A stretch of DNA of 64,000 nucleotides from Colwellia sp. C1TZA3 (GCF_007954265.1 NZ_VOLS01000001.1:62001-126000); one strand, 5' to 3'; counted from the stretch's first letter, positions 1-9,906 are shown. The notes: a model not told the origin generated them from the letters alone. A program made the numbers and translations.

Positions 1-433
1 CTTGCTCTAAATACCAATACATAGATAAGTAAATATGTGAGCCAAAAGGTGAAATCCATTTTCGGCCCCTGCGCCCTCGCCCAGCACTTTGATATTCAGC
101 AATGCAGGCTTGCCCAACAACATTTTGGTTTGGCAAACGGCGCATTAAATAACTATTAGTTGAGTCGATTAAGTTATGAACTTCTACCTTGGCGCTAGTG
201 TTTTGCTCGGCCAACTCTGCAACTATAAGACTTTCGTTGAGCAGTTCAATGGGTTCGGCTAAGCGATAACCTTTGCCAGTAACACTGAAAATATCAAAGC
301 CCATTTCTTGTAGTGCACTAATATGCTTTGAAATAGCCGCGCGACTAACGCCGAGTTCTTCACCTATGACTTGCCCTGACAAAAACTCACCTTTAACCAG
401 CTTTTTAATCAACTGTTCACGAATTGCTTTCAT
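1..433 (-). CDS. birA: Bifunctional biotin-[acetyl-CoA-carboxylase] ligase / biotin operon repressor, N-terminal part (cut by window edge)
   Basis: Only the first 144 codons are in the window; the gene runs off the left edge. BirA makes biotinyl-5'-AMP, attaches biotin to the AccB carrier protein, and with bound biotinyl-AMP represses biotin genes. Visible parts are an N-terminal winged helix (MKAIREQLIKKL..., with VSRAAISKHISAL as recognition region at about residues 28-41), then the start of the catalytic domain with STNSYL and the biotin/ATP loop GRGRRGR at about residue 123. The HTH shows that this is the bifunctional type. Its ATG overlaps the murB stop codon by one base (TAATG), so it is probably translationally coupled to murB, as in other gammaproteobacteria. 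Confidence 0.95.
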   Translation of the reverse strand, partial: MKAIREQLIKKLVKGEFLSGQVIGEELGVSRAAISKHISALQEMGFDIFSVTGKGYRLAEPIELLNESLIVAELAEQNTSAKVEVHNLIDSTNSYLMRRLPNQNVVGQACIAEYQSAGRGRRGRKWISPFGSHIYLSMYWYLEQ

Positions 434-1464
434 TACTGACACCCTCTATTAGTATGACTTAGCTCACCATCAGCGCCAATAAACCTAACTTCAGGTATCA
501 AGTGAAGATTAAATTTAGCCATAATTTTTTCCTGAATATAGACTGATAACGCGACAATATCCTGACCATGCTTACTGTCATAGTTAATGATCACTAAGGC
601 TTGGTTTTCATGCACACCGACGCCCCCGTCACGAAAGCCTTTAAGACCTGCTTGCTCAATCAGCCAACCCGCGGCTAATTTTATCTCACCACTTTGTTGT
701 CGATAATAAGGTATTTTCGGATACTGCTGCTGTAAAGCATGAAAAAAATCTTCAGTAACGAGCGGATTTTTAAAAAAGCTGCCCGCATTAGGCAGTAGTT
801 TAGGATCAGGTAATTTTGTCTGACGCAGCTGTATAACCTTTGCCATGATGGCCTGTGGGGTTACCGGAGAGATAATAGTGTTTAAGCCCTGATAACTGTC
901 AACCGGCTGCCAGGCTTTTGGTAATAAAAAATGCACATGGGTAATAATGCCTTTGCCATTTAATGCCTGTTTAAAAATACTGTTACGATAACCAAATTGA
1001 CACGCTGCGTTGCTAAAATCCACCAACTTTTTTTCGGCAAAATCATACCAAGTAACACGCTCAATAAAGTCACTCACCTCAATACCATAAGCACCAATAT
1101 TTTGTACCGGCGCGGCACCGACACTACCGGGAATTAAGGCCAAATTTTCTAAACCATATATAGCATGACTAATGCAAAACAAAACCAAATTATGCCAATT
1201 TTCACCACAAGCGGCGCTGACCTGAAAATATTCATCATTTTCAGTGACCTCAATACCCATTAGCCTGGGTTTAATAATCGTCGGTGCCTTTGCCTGACAA
1301 AACAAGGTGTTTGTGCCTTCACCAAGAATATAAGACCTAAGCGCTTTATCCGTGGTTATTTCAGACAGTTCTTTAACGGTAGATGGGAGAAATATCTCAG
1401 CGGTAACAGCTGGCACGTTTAAGCTATTAAATGCTTGTAAAGGAAAGTTAGCGCGTGTTTTCAT
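433..1464 (-). CDS. murB: UDP-N-acetylenolpyruvoylglucosamine reductase
   Basis: FAD/NADPH enzyme that reduces UDP-GlcNAc-enolpyruvate to UDP-MurNAc, the second committed step of peptidoglycan precursor synthesis in the cytoplasm. The 343-aa length fits the type I family (E. coli 342 aa). FAD-binding motifs GEGTN (48-52) and GSVGAAPVQNIGAYG (113-127) are present. The proton-donating serine lies in NAGSFFKNP (Ser229) and the catalytic glutamate in IPEVRFIG (Glu325), both at E. coli-like positions. It is followed directly by birA with a TAATG overlap. The upstream region is long (832 bases to argA) and repeat-containing, so the promoter must lie within about 1465-1600; none is clear. Confidence 0.97.
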   Translation of the reverse strand: MKTRANFPLQAFNSLNVPAVTAEIFLPSTVKELSEITTDKALRSYILGEGTNTLFCQAKAPTIIKPRLMGIEVTENDEYFQVSAACGENWHNLVLFCISHAIYGLENLALIPGSVGAAPVQNIGAYGIEVSDFIERVTWYDFAEKKLVDFSNAACQFGYRNSIFKQALNGKGIITHVHFLLPKAWQPVDSYQGLNTIISPVTPQAIMAKVIQLRQTKLPDPKLLPNAGSFFKNPLVTEDFFHALQQQYPKIPYYRQQSGEIKLAAGWLIEQAGLKGFRDGGVGVHENQALVIINYDSKHGQDIVALSVYIQEKIMAKFNLHLIPEVRFIGADGELSHTNRGCQ

Positions 1465-2068
1465 AACAGTGACTATAAAAAATTTGCCCTATTGTACGCA
1501 AAAACAGCCACCGTATAAACTCTATTAGCTACAGTTAACCACGCTTTCTTGCGGAAAGATTAATGATATTATTACCTTCAGTGTAATATTTATTATGATA
1601 TTTATCGGTAGCGATATTTTCACTGTGGTTAATCATCATACCTTCGAGGGGTGCATCAAGCTGTTGCAACATTTTAAGACCTGCGAATATTTGTTCTCGC
1701 TTGGTTTTAATGTCCTGTCACAACTGCGCCAAAAAAGTCTCATAGGATATTTTAACTCGCTCAGTACCAACAGTAGCAGCAATACTTAAATTATTTTAAA
1801 ATTGGCCAACAACATCGCTCACTAACACCGTAGCACTTCGCCAGCCAATTGGTATAAATAGCCAGTTTGTCATTATATTCTGCCTGAATTACCGTACTGA
1901 ATACGCTGACCGTAAACAATGGCAGCGCGCCGAGAGAAGTTTATAACTCAAATTTACCTATTATTATAAATAATTTACTCGTCTAATAGCAATTTGATTA
2001 ATTAAGTGATCACCTTTTTCATGAGGAAAAATGGCTAAATACAAGGCATAAAATTTAGTCAGTAGTTA
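1465..2068. other. Intergenic region with a possible decayed minus-strand coding remnant
   Basis: No intact gene is seen. On the minus strand from about 1926 to 1545, short open stretches in different frames read like a degraded exported protein: a hydrophobic start followed by QAEYNDKLAIYTNWLAKCYG, and in another frame REQIFAGLKMLQQLDAP. Stops and frame shifts separate them. I do not recognise the family. At about 1989-2035 a stretch resembles one arm of the palindromic repeats found elsewhere (compare 31832-31902). The murB promoter should be at the left end. Confidence 0.3.
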
Positions 2069-2225
2069 TACCAATCCCATTAAGTTATTGCTCACTTGTA
2101 CTAGTTAAAATAGCTCAAGGCTGTGTTGCTCTCACTCCCAATAGCCAGCTATTGCTCAATCGAGCGCCTTACCTTGAGTGATTTTTCCTGCGCACAACAA
2201 GATCACAAACTTAATGGAACTGGTA
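2069..2225. mobile_element. MITE family A, copy 1 (157 bp)
   Basis: Non-coding element with imperfect 18-bp terminal inverted repeats, TACCAATCCCATTAAGTT on the left and TACCAGTTCCATTAAGTT on the right (read inward), 16/18 identical. The inside is also self-complementary: a CTCAAGG...CCTTGAG pair and the hairpin AATAGC-CA-GCTATT. Near-identical 157-bp copies lie at 29726-29882, 53099-53255 and 53636-53792. The flanks here are TTA and TAA, so the target duplication is not exact for this copy. No transposase is present, so it must be mobilised in trans. Confidence 0.85.
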
Positions 2226-2296
2226 TAACTCCTGGATTTATAGACATAAAAAAAGCAACCATGTGGTTGCTTTTACTATTAAATTTACAAAGGTGA

Positions 2297-3604
2297 TCAA
2301 ATAAGCTTAGTAAACGCCTTTGACTTACGCTGAATATTATACATTTCCTGCTTACCTTCTGGTAACTTATCAATAGCTTGTTCGCTATAGCCTTGTTCAA
2401 TAAACCAGTGTGCACTCACAGTGGTCAAGACAAAAATTGACGTAAGGTTCTGTCTTTTCGCCGCCTGTTCTAGTGCTTGAATAAGACGAATACCACGATT
2501 ACCACCACGATAATCTGGGTGAATAACCAAGCAAGCTATTTCACCTGTTCTTGCCTCTGGGTAAGGATAAAGTGCCGCACAAGCGATAATCACATCTTCT
2601 TTTTTAATCACGGTAAAGCGGTCGATTTCAATTTCGAGTAACTCGCGCGAGCGTTTAACCAGCACACCTTCTGCTTCCAGTGGCGCAATTAACTCTACTA
2701 TGCCGCCGACATCATCAATACTAGCCGCTGACAATTGTTCTTGGTGATCTTTGGCAATTAGAGTTCCTGCGCCATCACGGGTAAATAGCTCCTGCAATAA
2801 AGCACTATCACTGGTGTAACTAACACTATGGCAACGCTCAACCCCTTGTTTGCCACATTGTATAATCGCTTTTAACAGTAACTGCTGAACATGATCATCT
2901 TGCTCAGCAAGTAATTGGCTGACCGTCGCCACACCACAACTTCGAATTAAAGCGCCCTTTTTATCAAGTAAGCCCGCTTGCTCAGTTAAAGTGATCAGTT
3001 TATCGGCTTTTAACGCTATCGCAGTTTTTGCTGCCACATCTTCTAGCGCTAAATTAAACACTTCACCGGTTGATGAATAACCCACCGGCGACAACAACAC
3101 TATTGAACCAAAATCTAATTGAGTATTAATACCTTCCGCGTCAATACGCCGCACCAAACCGGTATGCTTAAAATCAATACCATCACGCACACCAATGGGC
3201 TTAGCAATAACAAAATTACCGGTACTAACCCGAATTTGCGCGCCGTGCATCGGCGAGTTAACTAAGCCCATGGTTAACAACGCTTCAATATGAATACGCA
3301 ACGAACCCGTGGCGTCTTTTACCGCCATCAAGGTGTCGGCGTCAGTAATACGTATATTACCTTCAATTTGTTGTGGTAGGGCACGAGCTTTGAGCCGTTC
3401 TTCGATTTGCACACGCGCACCATGCACCAGGACCAACTTAACACCCAAACTTCTTAGTAAAGCAATATCATGAATGATATTGGCAAAATTTGCGTGCTGA
3501 ACAGCTTCGCCGCCAAACATCAAGACAAAGGTTTTACCACGATGCGCATTTATATAGGGCGCTGCATTCCTAAACCACTTTACATTATCTTCATTACTAT
3601 TCAT
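2297..3604 (-). CDS. argA: Amino-acid N-acetyltransferase (N-acetylglutamate synthase)
   Basis: Acetylates glutamate with acetyl-CoA in the first step of arginine biosynthesis; in this family it is normally the arginine feedback-inhibited step. The 435-aa protein has the classical two-domain form (E. coli 443 aa): an amino-acid-kinase-like regulatory domain (FVLMFGGEAV at about 26-35, LVLVHGARVQIEERL at about 57-71, GYSSTGEVFNLALEDVA at about 174-190) and a C-terminal GNAT domain with the acetyl-CoA loop HPDYRGGNRGIRLIQAL at about 377. It lies downstream of argH(A) on the same strand, separated by 122 bases that include a hairpin, so it may be a read-through or separate unit. The window therefore encodes two acetyltransferase domains that could start the pathway. 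Confidence 0.95.
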   Translation of the reverse strand: MNSNEDNVKWFRNAAPYINAHRGKTFVLMFGGEAVQHANFANIIHDIALLRSLGVKLVLVHGARVQIEERLKARALPQQIEGNIRITDADTLMAVKDATGSLRIHIEALLTMGLVNSPMHGAQIRVSTGNFVIAKPIGVRDGIDFKHTGLVRRIDAEGINTQLDFGSIVLLSPVGYSSTGEVFNLALEDVAAKTAIALKADKLITLTEQAGLLDKKGALIRSCGVATVSQLLAEQDDHVQQLLLKAIIQCGKQGVERCHSVSYTSDSALLQELFTRDGAGTLIAKDHQEQLSAASIDDVGGIVELIAPLEAEGVLVKRSRELLEIEIDRFTVIKKEDVIIACAALYPYPEARTGEIACLVIHPDYRGGNRGIRLIQALEQAAKRQNLTSIFVLTTVSAHWFIEQGYSEQAIDKLPEGKQEMYNIQRKSKAFTKLI

Positions 3605-3665
3605 GACATCTGATCACTAATATTTATCGCTTATGTATAACTTATAGATAACTTATAAATACCCG

Positions 3666-3705
3666 CTCAACCCCAAAATATAGATTTGGGCAACTTAGGG
3701 TTGAG
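3666..3705 (-). terminator. Hairpin downstream of argH(A), possible attenuator/terminator
   Basis: Inverted repeat CTCAACCC ... GGGTTGAG (8 bp, loop about 24 bases) between the argH(A) stop and the argA start. On the minus strand no clear U-run follows, so it may be a processing or attenuation structure and not an intrinsic terminator. Confidence 0.35.
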
Positions 3706-3726
3706 TGGCTATAAACATTAAAGTGG

Positions 3727-5688
3727 CTAAACTTTTTCAGCACAACGATTAACAATATATTCCATAGCAACTTCATCGGCAGGGTCTTTATGAGGGCTTT
3801 GCTCACTGTCTTCTATGATGTTGTCTGCTAGAGAATTTTTATCAATTAAGTTAAAACCTAACTGTTGAAAATAGTTTGGAATATAAGTCAGCACAATAAT
3901 TTTTTGCAGTTGCATTTGATGAGCAAATTCTAATAAATATTGCACCAGTGCTTGCCCTTGACCTTGACCATGGGCGGTTTTATCAATCACCACGGTACGG
4001 ATCTCGGCAAGACCTGTTTGGTAGATATAAAGTGACGCACAGCCCACTACAGCTCCATCAACTTCAGCAACAACAAAATTTTGTACCGCGTGAATAATAT
4101 TATCGCGACTGCGTGGCAGTATTTCACCGCGCTCGGCCCAGTAATCGACCAAAGCCGAGATACTGTCAATATCTGACATTCTTGCTCTTCGCACCGACAT
4201 GGCTGCGGCACGTTGGGCATTTAAACGTTGTTTTACTTGTTTTAAGGTCAAGTTAATTTGTGTTTTACTCGGCGCGCCTAAAACTTGGGTGTTTAAGGTG
4301 TCTTGGTTATCAGCTAAAATATTACCTGACTGAACTTCTGCTAAGGCTTTTTCGACTTGCTGAGGCGAAGTGCCACCGATGGCATCTCGCTTATCTAAAC
4401 AAGATTCAATCGATAAGTGTTGGTAGACATCTTGTTCAATTTTGTCACTAAATTTTTGTAATTGTGCAATCGAAAAATCTTCCAACGCATGTCCAGCATC
4501 GATGGCCGCCAACACCACTTCACCAACAATATGATGGGCTTCTCGAAAGGGAATATCTTTACTAACAAGATAGTCAGCAAGCTCGGTTGAGTTCGCGTAA
4601 CCTTGCTGAGCCGCGGCTAAAGTACGCGCACGATTGACCGTTAAGCCTTCAGCAATTAACACTGCCATTTGCATGCATTCTTGCCAAGTATCAAGGGCAT
4701 CAAATAAGCCCTCTTTATCTTCTTGCATGTCTTTATTATATGCCAGTGGCAAAGCTTTCATAGTCATCATCATACCGGTGAGTGAACCCATCACTCGCCC
4801 TGCTTTACCGCGCAGTAATTCACAGGCATCTGGGTTTTTCTTTTGGGGCATTAATGACGAACCTGAGCTAACTAAATCGCTCATTTCTACAAAACCGGCT
4901 TCACCTGAATTGTAAAAAACCAAGTCTTCAGCAAAACGCGATAAATGCATCATGCTAATACTAGCGGTGGATAATAATTCAATGACATGATCACGGTCTG
5001 AAACCGCATCTAAACTATTCAGTGTTGCACTGCGAAAGCCAAGATTATGGGCAAGTAGCTCACGGTCAATCGGATACGCTGTACCGGCCAAGGCACCTGA
5101 ACCTAGTGGTGATGTGTCAGCGCGATATAAGGCGTCTTTTAGGCGACCAATATCACGGTTAAACATTTCTACATAAGCCAAACACCAATGGCCAAAAGTT
5201 ATCGGTTGGGCGCGTTGCAAATGGGTATAGCCGGGCAATACCGTATTACGTTCACGTTCAGCCAGATCTAATACCGCCTGTTGTAAATTCACTAAAGCAT
5301 AAAGTAAATCACTGCCAGTTTCTTTACACCAAAGTTTTAAGTCAGTGGCTACTTGGTCATTACGACTGCGACCGGTATGTAACTTTTTGCCTAAATCACC
5401 GGTTTTTTCTATCAGGTTAATTTCCACCCAACTATGAATATCTTCTGCGTCAGACGCTAAAATTTGCTTTGGATTTTCTTCAACTGAAGCTTTTAATTCT
5501 AACAACGCTGCTTTTAATTGCTGAAACTCTGCTTGGCTTAACACATCAACCGTGGTTAATGCTTCAGCCCATGCAATAGACCCAACAATGTCTTGCACTG
5601 CCAAACGATAATCAACAGGTAAAGAGTCATTAAACTTTTTAAACTGTACACTGGCTTGCTCTTTAAAGCGTCCACCCCATAATGCCAT
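3727..5688 (-). CDS. argH: Argininosuccinate lyase fused to a C-terminal GNAT acetyltransferase domain, ArgH(A)
   Basis: Cleaves argininosuccinate to arginine and fumarate, the last step of arginine synthesis. Lyase motifs are complete: [17 protein letters not shown] (about 106-122), [11 protein letters not shown] (about 158-168) and the family signature [12 protein letters not shown] with the catalytic flexible-loop serine (about 277-288). At 653 aa it is about 195 aa longer than a plain ArgH (E. coli 457). The extra part, from about residue 495, is a GNAT domain ([20 protein letters not shown]..., acetyl-CoA loop near [17 protein letters not shown]). Such ArgH(A) fusions are known from Moritella, Vibrio and relatives, where the tail can supply N-acetylglutamate synthase activity. 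It follows argG by 18 bases as the last gene of argCBFGH(A). Confidence 0.96.
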   Translation of the reverse strand: MALWGGRFKEQASVQFKKFNDSLPVDYRLAVQDIVGSIAWAEALTTVDVLSQAEFQQLKAALLELKASVEENPKQILASDAEDIHSWVEINLIEKTGDLGKKLHTGRSRNDQVATDLKLWCKETGSDLLYALVNLQQAVLDLAERERNTVLPGYTHLQRAQPITFGHWCLAYVEMFNRDIGRLKDALYRADTSPLGSGALAGTAYPIDRELLAHNLGFRSATLNSLDAVSDRDHVIELLSTASISMMHLSRFAEDLVFYNSGEAGFVEMSDLVSSGSSLMPQKKNPDACELLRGKAGRVMGSLTGMMMTMKALPLAYNKDMQEDKEGLFDALDTWQECMQMAVLIAEGLTVNRARTLAAAQQGYANSTELADYLVSKDIPFREAHHIVGEVVLAAIDAGHALEDFSIAQLQKFSDKIEQDVYQHLSIESCLDKRDAIGGTSPQQVEKALAEVQSGNILADNQDTLNTQVLGAPSKTQINLTLKQVKQRLNAQRAAAMSVRRARMSDIDSISALVDYWAERGEILPRSRDNIIHAVQNFVVAEVDGAVVGCASLYIYQTGLAEIRTVVIDKTAHGQGQGQALVQYLLEFAHQMQLQKIIVLTYIPNYFQQLGFNLIDKNSLADNIIEDSEQSPHKDPADEVAMEYIVNRCAEKV

Positions 5689-5706
5689 GACTAAATTCCT
5701 CTACCT

Positions 5707-6951
5707 TTATTTTTTTGCAGTAATTACTGAGTCTGCTTGTTTAAGTGCGGTAATTCTACTTGATAAGCTAAACAAACGAATAAAACCTTCCGCATGTTTT
5801 TGGTCATAAACATCATCAGCGCCAAAGGTAGCAAACGCTTCTGAGTACAAGCTGTTTGGTGAACGACGTTGAGTCACTTGTGCCATACCTTTATAAAGTT
5901 TGACCACCACATCACCGGTTACTTTTTCAGCAAAAGAGGCAGCAGAGGCAAGTTGCGCTTTCGCCAGAGGTGTAAACCAACGACCATCATAAATAACATG
6001 TGAAAATTCATGACCAACAGATTCGCGATACTTTAATGACTCTTTATCTAATATTAATGACTCTAGCCCTTTGTAAGCCGCCATTAAAACGGTACCACCT
6101 GGGGTTTCATAACAACCACGAGACTTCATACCAACTAAACGGTTTTCGACAATATCGATACGGCCAACACCATGTGCAGCGGCTTTTTCGTTTAAATACA
6201 TTAATGACTGATAGGCTGACATTGGCTCGCCGTCGACAGCAACTAACTCACCTTTATCAAAGCTGAGCATGACTTTGCCCGCTTCATTGGGTGCGTCCAT
6301 AGGGTCAACTGTCATAGTCCACACTTCTTTTGAAGGCTCACACCAAGGGTCTTCTAGCTCGCCACCTTCATGCGATATATGCCAAGCATTAGCGTCACGG
6401 CTATAAATTTTAGTTAATGATGCCGCACAAGGGATATTACGCTCAGCTAAATAATCTAATAGGTCTTCGCGTGAAACCATATCCCATTCACGCCAAGGGG
6501 CAATAACCGTTAACTGTGGTGCTAAGGCAGCAAAACAGGCTTCAAAACGTACTTGGTCGTTACCTTTACCGGTACAACCGTGACAAACCGCATCAGCGCC
6601 AACTTTTAAAGCAATTTCGATATGAGCTTTGGCAATCACTGGCCGTGCCATTGACGTGCCTAATAAATACTGGCCTTCATAAACCGCACCGGTTTTGATA
6701 ATAGGGTAAATATAGTCTTTTACATATTCTTCTTTTAAGTCAACTACATAGCACTCTGAAGCGCCTGATGCGATGGCCTTTTCTTTAATGCCGACAAGTT
6801 CTTCTTCGCCCTGCCCCACATCAGCACAAAATGCCACCACTTCACAGCCATCATAATTCTCTTTTAACCACGGGATGATAGCTGAAGTATCTAAACCACC
6901 TGAATAGGCCAATACTACTTTTTTAATGTCTTTTTTTTCGGCTAACGCCAT
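5707..6951 (-). CDS. argG: Argininosuccinate synthase
   Basis: Condenses citrulline and aspartate using ATP to give argininosuccinate. The 414-aa length fits the short bacterial type (about 400-415 aa). The N-terminal PP-loop ATP pyrophosphatase motif [11 protein letters not shown] (about 15-25) and the citrulline/aspartate-binding stretch [13 protein letters not shown] (about 124-136) are intact. It lies between argF (112-base gap upstream) and argH(A) (18-base gap downstream) in one orientation, so it is most likely cotranscribed with the argC-led operon. The argF-argG gap contains a TGAATAATT stretch that resembles half an ARG box, but this is weak. Confidence 0.97.
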   Translation of the reverse strand: MALAEKKDIKKVVLAYSGGLDTSAIIPWLKENYDGCEVVAFCADVGQGEEELVGIKEKAIASGASECYVVDLKEEYVKDYIYPIIKTGAVYEGQYLLGTSMARPVIAKAHIEIALKVGADAVCHGCTGKGNDQVRFEACFAALAPQLTVIAPWREWDMVSREDLLDYLAERNIPCAASLTKIYSRDANAWHISHEGGELEDPWCEPSKEVWTMTVDPMDAPNEAGKVMLSFDKGELVAVDGEPMSAYQSLMYLNEKAAAHGVGRIDIVENRLVGMKSRGCYETPGGTVLMAAYKGLESLILDKESLKYRESVGHEFSHVIYDGRWFTPLAKAQLASAASFAEKVTGDVVVKLYKGMAQVTQRRSPNSLYSEAFATFGADDVYDQKHAEGFIRLFSLSSRITALKQADSVITAKK

Positions 6952-7063
6952 GATTTAATTCCTTAATAATTTTTATTATCGGCCTAACCAACAATGAATA
7001 ATTGGCTAGTTTGAAATAGTTTTTAAATTTAATTTGCTTTACCTGTTCATAACAACAGCGGCA

Positions 7064-7981
7064 TTAATCTGTTAGTAAAGTCACTAACACTGCATTTTGT
7101 GCCCACATGCGGTTTTCAGCTGATTGAAAAGCCACTGACATTTCGCTATCAAACAACTCGGTGGTAATTTCTTCTTCAAGATGCGCTGGTTGGCAATGCA
7201 TGACAATACTCGCCCCTGCAGCTGCCATTACTTGATAATTTACTTGATACGGTTTAAAGGTCGCTAATATATCAGCAACATTGGCATTATCACCCATAGA
7301 TATCCAAGTGTCAGTGTAAATAGCATCTTGTTGTCCTAGTTCAGCTATATCATGAGTTAACAAGAATTTAGCTCCTGATGCTGCACTAAAGCTCACGGCT
7401 TTATTATATATTTGTTCATCCGGACCATACCCTGCTGGGCAGACTAAAGTAAAATCAACACCCAAGATTGCCGCCATCAACATCAATGAGTTCGAAACAT
7501 TGTTCGCGTCACCGATATAGGCAAGTTTTACTTTGCTCAGCTCAGAAAAATTTTCTGCTAAGGTGACAAAGTCAGCCAATGCTTGGCATGGGTGATAGAC
7601 ATCACACAACGCATTAATCACCGGGACACTGCCATGTTGAGCCAATTGGTCTATCGAATCGTTGCTAAAAACACGTGCAACAATAGCATCAGCATAACAA
7701 GAAAGGTTCTTAGCATAGTCGCTAACGCGCTCACGTTCACCTAATTTACCATTTTGTTGGCCTAAATACAGGGCATGACCACCTAATTTATTAATGCCAA
7801 TATCAAAACTAACATGGGTTCTTAACGAGGGCTTTTCAAAAATCATTGCGACTGACTTACCTGCCAAGGCCTGAGCGTAATTTTTTGGTTGCTGTTTTAT
7901 ATCACGTGCTAAGGCAATCAAGTCGAGTATTTGTTCTTTATTTAGCTGATCATCAGCCAAGAAATGTGGTAAGTTCATCAA
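7064..7981 (-). CDS. argF: Ornithine carbamoyltransferase
   Basis: Makes citrulline from ornithine and carbamoyl phosphate. At 305 aa it is the compact size of the family. The carbamoyl-phosphate loop SLRTHVSFD (the S-x-R-T motif, about 52-60), HPCQALADF (about 131-139) and DTWISMG (ornithine side, about 224-230) are visible. The second ornithine-binding motif reads HCQPAHLEEE where most family members have HCLPAHRGEE: the catalytic Cys and His are kept but the loop is altered. An N-acetylornithine-specific transcarbamylase is unlikely because argE is present. It lies 65 bases downstream of argB in the arg operon. Confidence 0.93.
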   Translation of the reverse strand: MMNLPHFLADDQLNKEQILDLIALARDIKQQPKNYAQALAGKSVAMIFEKPSLRTHVSFDIGINKLGGHALYLGQQNGKLGERERVSDYAKNLSCYADAIVARVFSNDSIDQLAQHGSVPVINALCDVYHPCQALADFVTLAENFSELSKVKLAYIGDANNVSNSLMLMAAILGVDFTLVCPAGYGPDEQIYNKAVSFSAASGAKFLLTHDIAELGQQDAIYTDTWISMGDNANVADILATFKPYQVNYQVMAAAGASIVMHCQPAHLEEEITTELFDSEMSVAFQSAENRMWAQNAVLVTLLTD

Positions 7982-8046
7982 TCTTTAATCCTGTGCGAAA
8001 CGGGTAAACAGCTGGTCTTATGCCCACTGAAATGGCTTATATGAAA

Positions 8047-8838
8047 TTAACAACCCGTAGGTTGTATACGAGTGCCAATACTGACACCGTTGAGCAAATC
8101 GACAATTTGCTCTGGCGATTGCCAACTGGCAACCGCGATACTTCGTCGTAACTGATTCGCCGCTCGCAATGCCGCGTTTACCTTAGCGGTCATGCCGCCG
8201 GCAATAACACCACTTTTAATCAGTTGTTCTGCTTGCTGAGCGTTCAGTGAACTTAAATACTCGCCCGTTGCGCCTTTAACGCCATTAACATCAGTTAGCA
8301 GCAATAAATCAGCATTAAGCAACTGACATATCACTACCGCGGCATCATCAGCATTTACATTCACTAAGTCGCCATTACCTAGAGCACCAATGGATGAAAC
8401 AATAGGTAAAAATTTTGCTTTTAATAGCGTATCTAGTAGCGCGCTACTATAGGGCTTAGGTACACCCACTTGTCCTAACGCTAATGGGCTTAATTGACAC
8501 TGCACCATTTGGCCATCAGTAAGTGACAAACCAACAGCGGGTAGTTTTAAACTAGCCGCTCTCGCCACAATAGCTTTATTAACATTACCGGCTAGCGCAC
8601 CACTAATAATCGGTATTTGCGCTTTCGGTGTCACCCGTAAACCGTGTTTTTTTTCAGTAACAAATCCTGCTTGGGCCAGCATCTCATCAACCACACAACC
8701 GCCACCATGGACAATCACTACCGGTTGATCTTTTAAACTGGCAATTACCGTTAACAATGCAGCTAAGGCAGAGCTATTGCCTTGATTGTAGCCATCTAAA
8801 ATAGCACCGCCAATTTTAATCACCACAGGCTTTTTCAT
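8047..8838 (-). CDS. argB: Acetylglutamate kinase
   Basis: Phosphorylates N-acetylglutamate in the second step of the acetylated arginine pathway. The 263-aa size matches the arginine-insensitive enterobacterial type (E. coli 258 aa) and lacks the N-terminal extension of arginine-inhibited enzymes. Motifs are the phosphate-binding KIGGAILD (about 8-15), VIVHGGGCVVDEMLAQAG (about 42-59), and NVNADDAAVVICQLL (about 159-173) in the ATP half. Its start overlaps the argC stop by 4 bases (ATGA), which implies translational coupling. Confidence 0.96.
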   Translation of the reverse strand: MKKPVVIKIGGAILDGYNQGNSSALAALLTVIASLKDQPVVIVHGGGCVVDEMLAQAGFVTEKKHGLRVTPKAQIPIISGALAGNVNKAIVARAASLKLPAVGLSLTDGQMVQCQLSPLALGQVGVPKPYSSALLDTLLKAKFLPIVSSIGALGNGDLVNVNADDAAVVICQLLNADLLLLTDVNGVKGATGEYLSSLNAQQAEQLIKSGVIAGGMTAKVNAALRAANQLRRSIAVASWQSPEQIVDLLNGVSIGTRIQPTGC

Positions 8839-9875
8839 AAACAGTTCCCTGCGCTTAATAAACTATATTGGCTGGGCAAGCCCAAGCTAATATTAGCGCA
8901 TTGTATGGCTTGTGACGCCGCACCTTTTAACAAGTTGTCTATAGCGCAACTTACTACCACCACCTGTTTTTCTTCATCAACTAACCAATGTACATCTGCA
9001 AATGGCGTATGGGCAACATTATCTATTTTAGGCCAAGTGTTTACTATTCTTACCAGTGGCGTATCTTGGTAGGCTTGCACAAAGACATTGTCAACTTGCT
9101 CAGCAGTAACCCCAGCTTTTAATTGTAAGGTCACCGTCACTAATAGCCCGCGTTTATAGGGCGCTAAATGCGGATTAAAAATCACTTCAACGTTAGCTTC
9201 TTGACTAATTTCGGGCTGATGCCTGTGCTGCAAAATATTGTATGGAGTTAAGCTCACTTCACAAAAACTTGTCGCTAATGACGCCTGACGACCAGCGCCA
9301 GTGACGCCACTGATACCATTAACTACAACTAATGAATTTTCTTGATGCAGGCCATTATTGGTGATGGGCTTTAACGCTAATAAACTGGCGGTGGGATAAC
9401 AACCTGGCACAGCAATTAAATGGCTGGTAGCAATCTCAGCAGCTTGCCATTCGGCTAAACCATATTGCGCCTGCTGTAGGGCATTTAACGCTTGATGTTC
9501 AAAACCGTAATGCACGGGATATTGTTTCGCGTCTTTTAAACGAAAGCCACCCGACAAGTCGAATACTTTAATATCTTGCTCAATAAAGGCTTGGGCCCAT
9601 TGCGCACTGAACTCATGTGGTGTGGCAAAGAATACCGCATCAATGTTATGCTCAGGAGTAGTAATATATTGCTCAAACCATTGTGCAGAAAATGGCTGTA
9701 GGGACAAATCACAAACGCCTTGCCAACGAGCATGTAATTGTGCAAAAGTTTTACCACTAGACGTACTGTTTTCAGACACCAATAAATGTTGAATTGATAT
9801 TTTATTATGCTGGGTTAATAAGCCAATTAATTCAGCACCAACATACCCACTTGCACCAATAACTATGACGTTCAT
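8835..9875 (-). CDS. argC: N-acetyl-gamma-glutamyl-phosphate reductase
   Basis: NADPH-dependent reduction of acetylglutamyl phosphate to the semialdehyde, third step of arginine synthesis. The 346-aa protein starts with the Rossmann glycine loop VIGASGYVGAELIGLL (about 5-20). The active-site cysteine lies in VPGCYPTASLLALKP (Cys at about 158), and HRHQPEIS (about 218-225) is the conserved substrate-side histidine region. It is the first gene of the minus-strand argCBFGH(A) run, divergent from argE across 312 bases that contain a TGAAT/ATTCA inverted repeat, a likely ArgR control region. Confidence 0.96.
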   Translation of the reverse strand: MNVIVIGASGYVGAELIGLLTQHNKISIQHLLVSENSTSSGKTFAQLHARWQGVCDLSLQPFSAQWFEQYITTPEHNIDAVFFATPHEFSAQWAQAFIEQDIKVFDLSGGFRLKDAKQYPVHYGFEHQALNALQQAQYGLAEWQAAEIATSHLIAVPGCYPTASLLALKPITNNGLHQENSLVVVNGISGVTGAGRQASLATSFCEVSLTPYNILQHRHQPEISQEANVEVIFNPHLAPYKRGLLVTVTLQLKAGVTAEQVDNVFVQAYQDTPLVRIVNTWPKIDNVAHTPFADVHWLVDEEKQVVVVSCAIDNLLKGAASQAIQCANISLGLPSQYSLLSAGNCL

Positions 9876-9906
9876 TTACTTACCATTTTGCTTACGATTA
9901 GAAATC

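Noticed and set aside
1595-1789. Plus-strand 64-codon frame
   Set aside because: It lies antisense to a better but also broken minus-strand remnant, has no ribosome site and no recognisable sequence.
2203-2415. Minus-strand frame overlapping the 3' end of argA and a MITE
   Set aside because: Out of frame with argA and ends inside the repeat element.
3666-3705. Standard intrinsic terminator between argH(A) and argA
   Set aside because: The stem is clear but the loop is long and no U-run follows, so it is listed only at low confidence.
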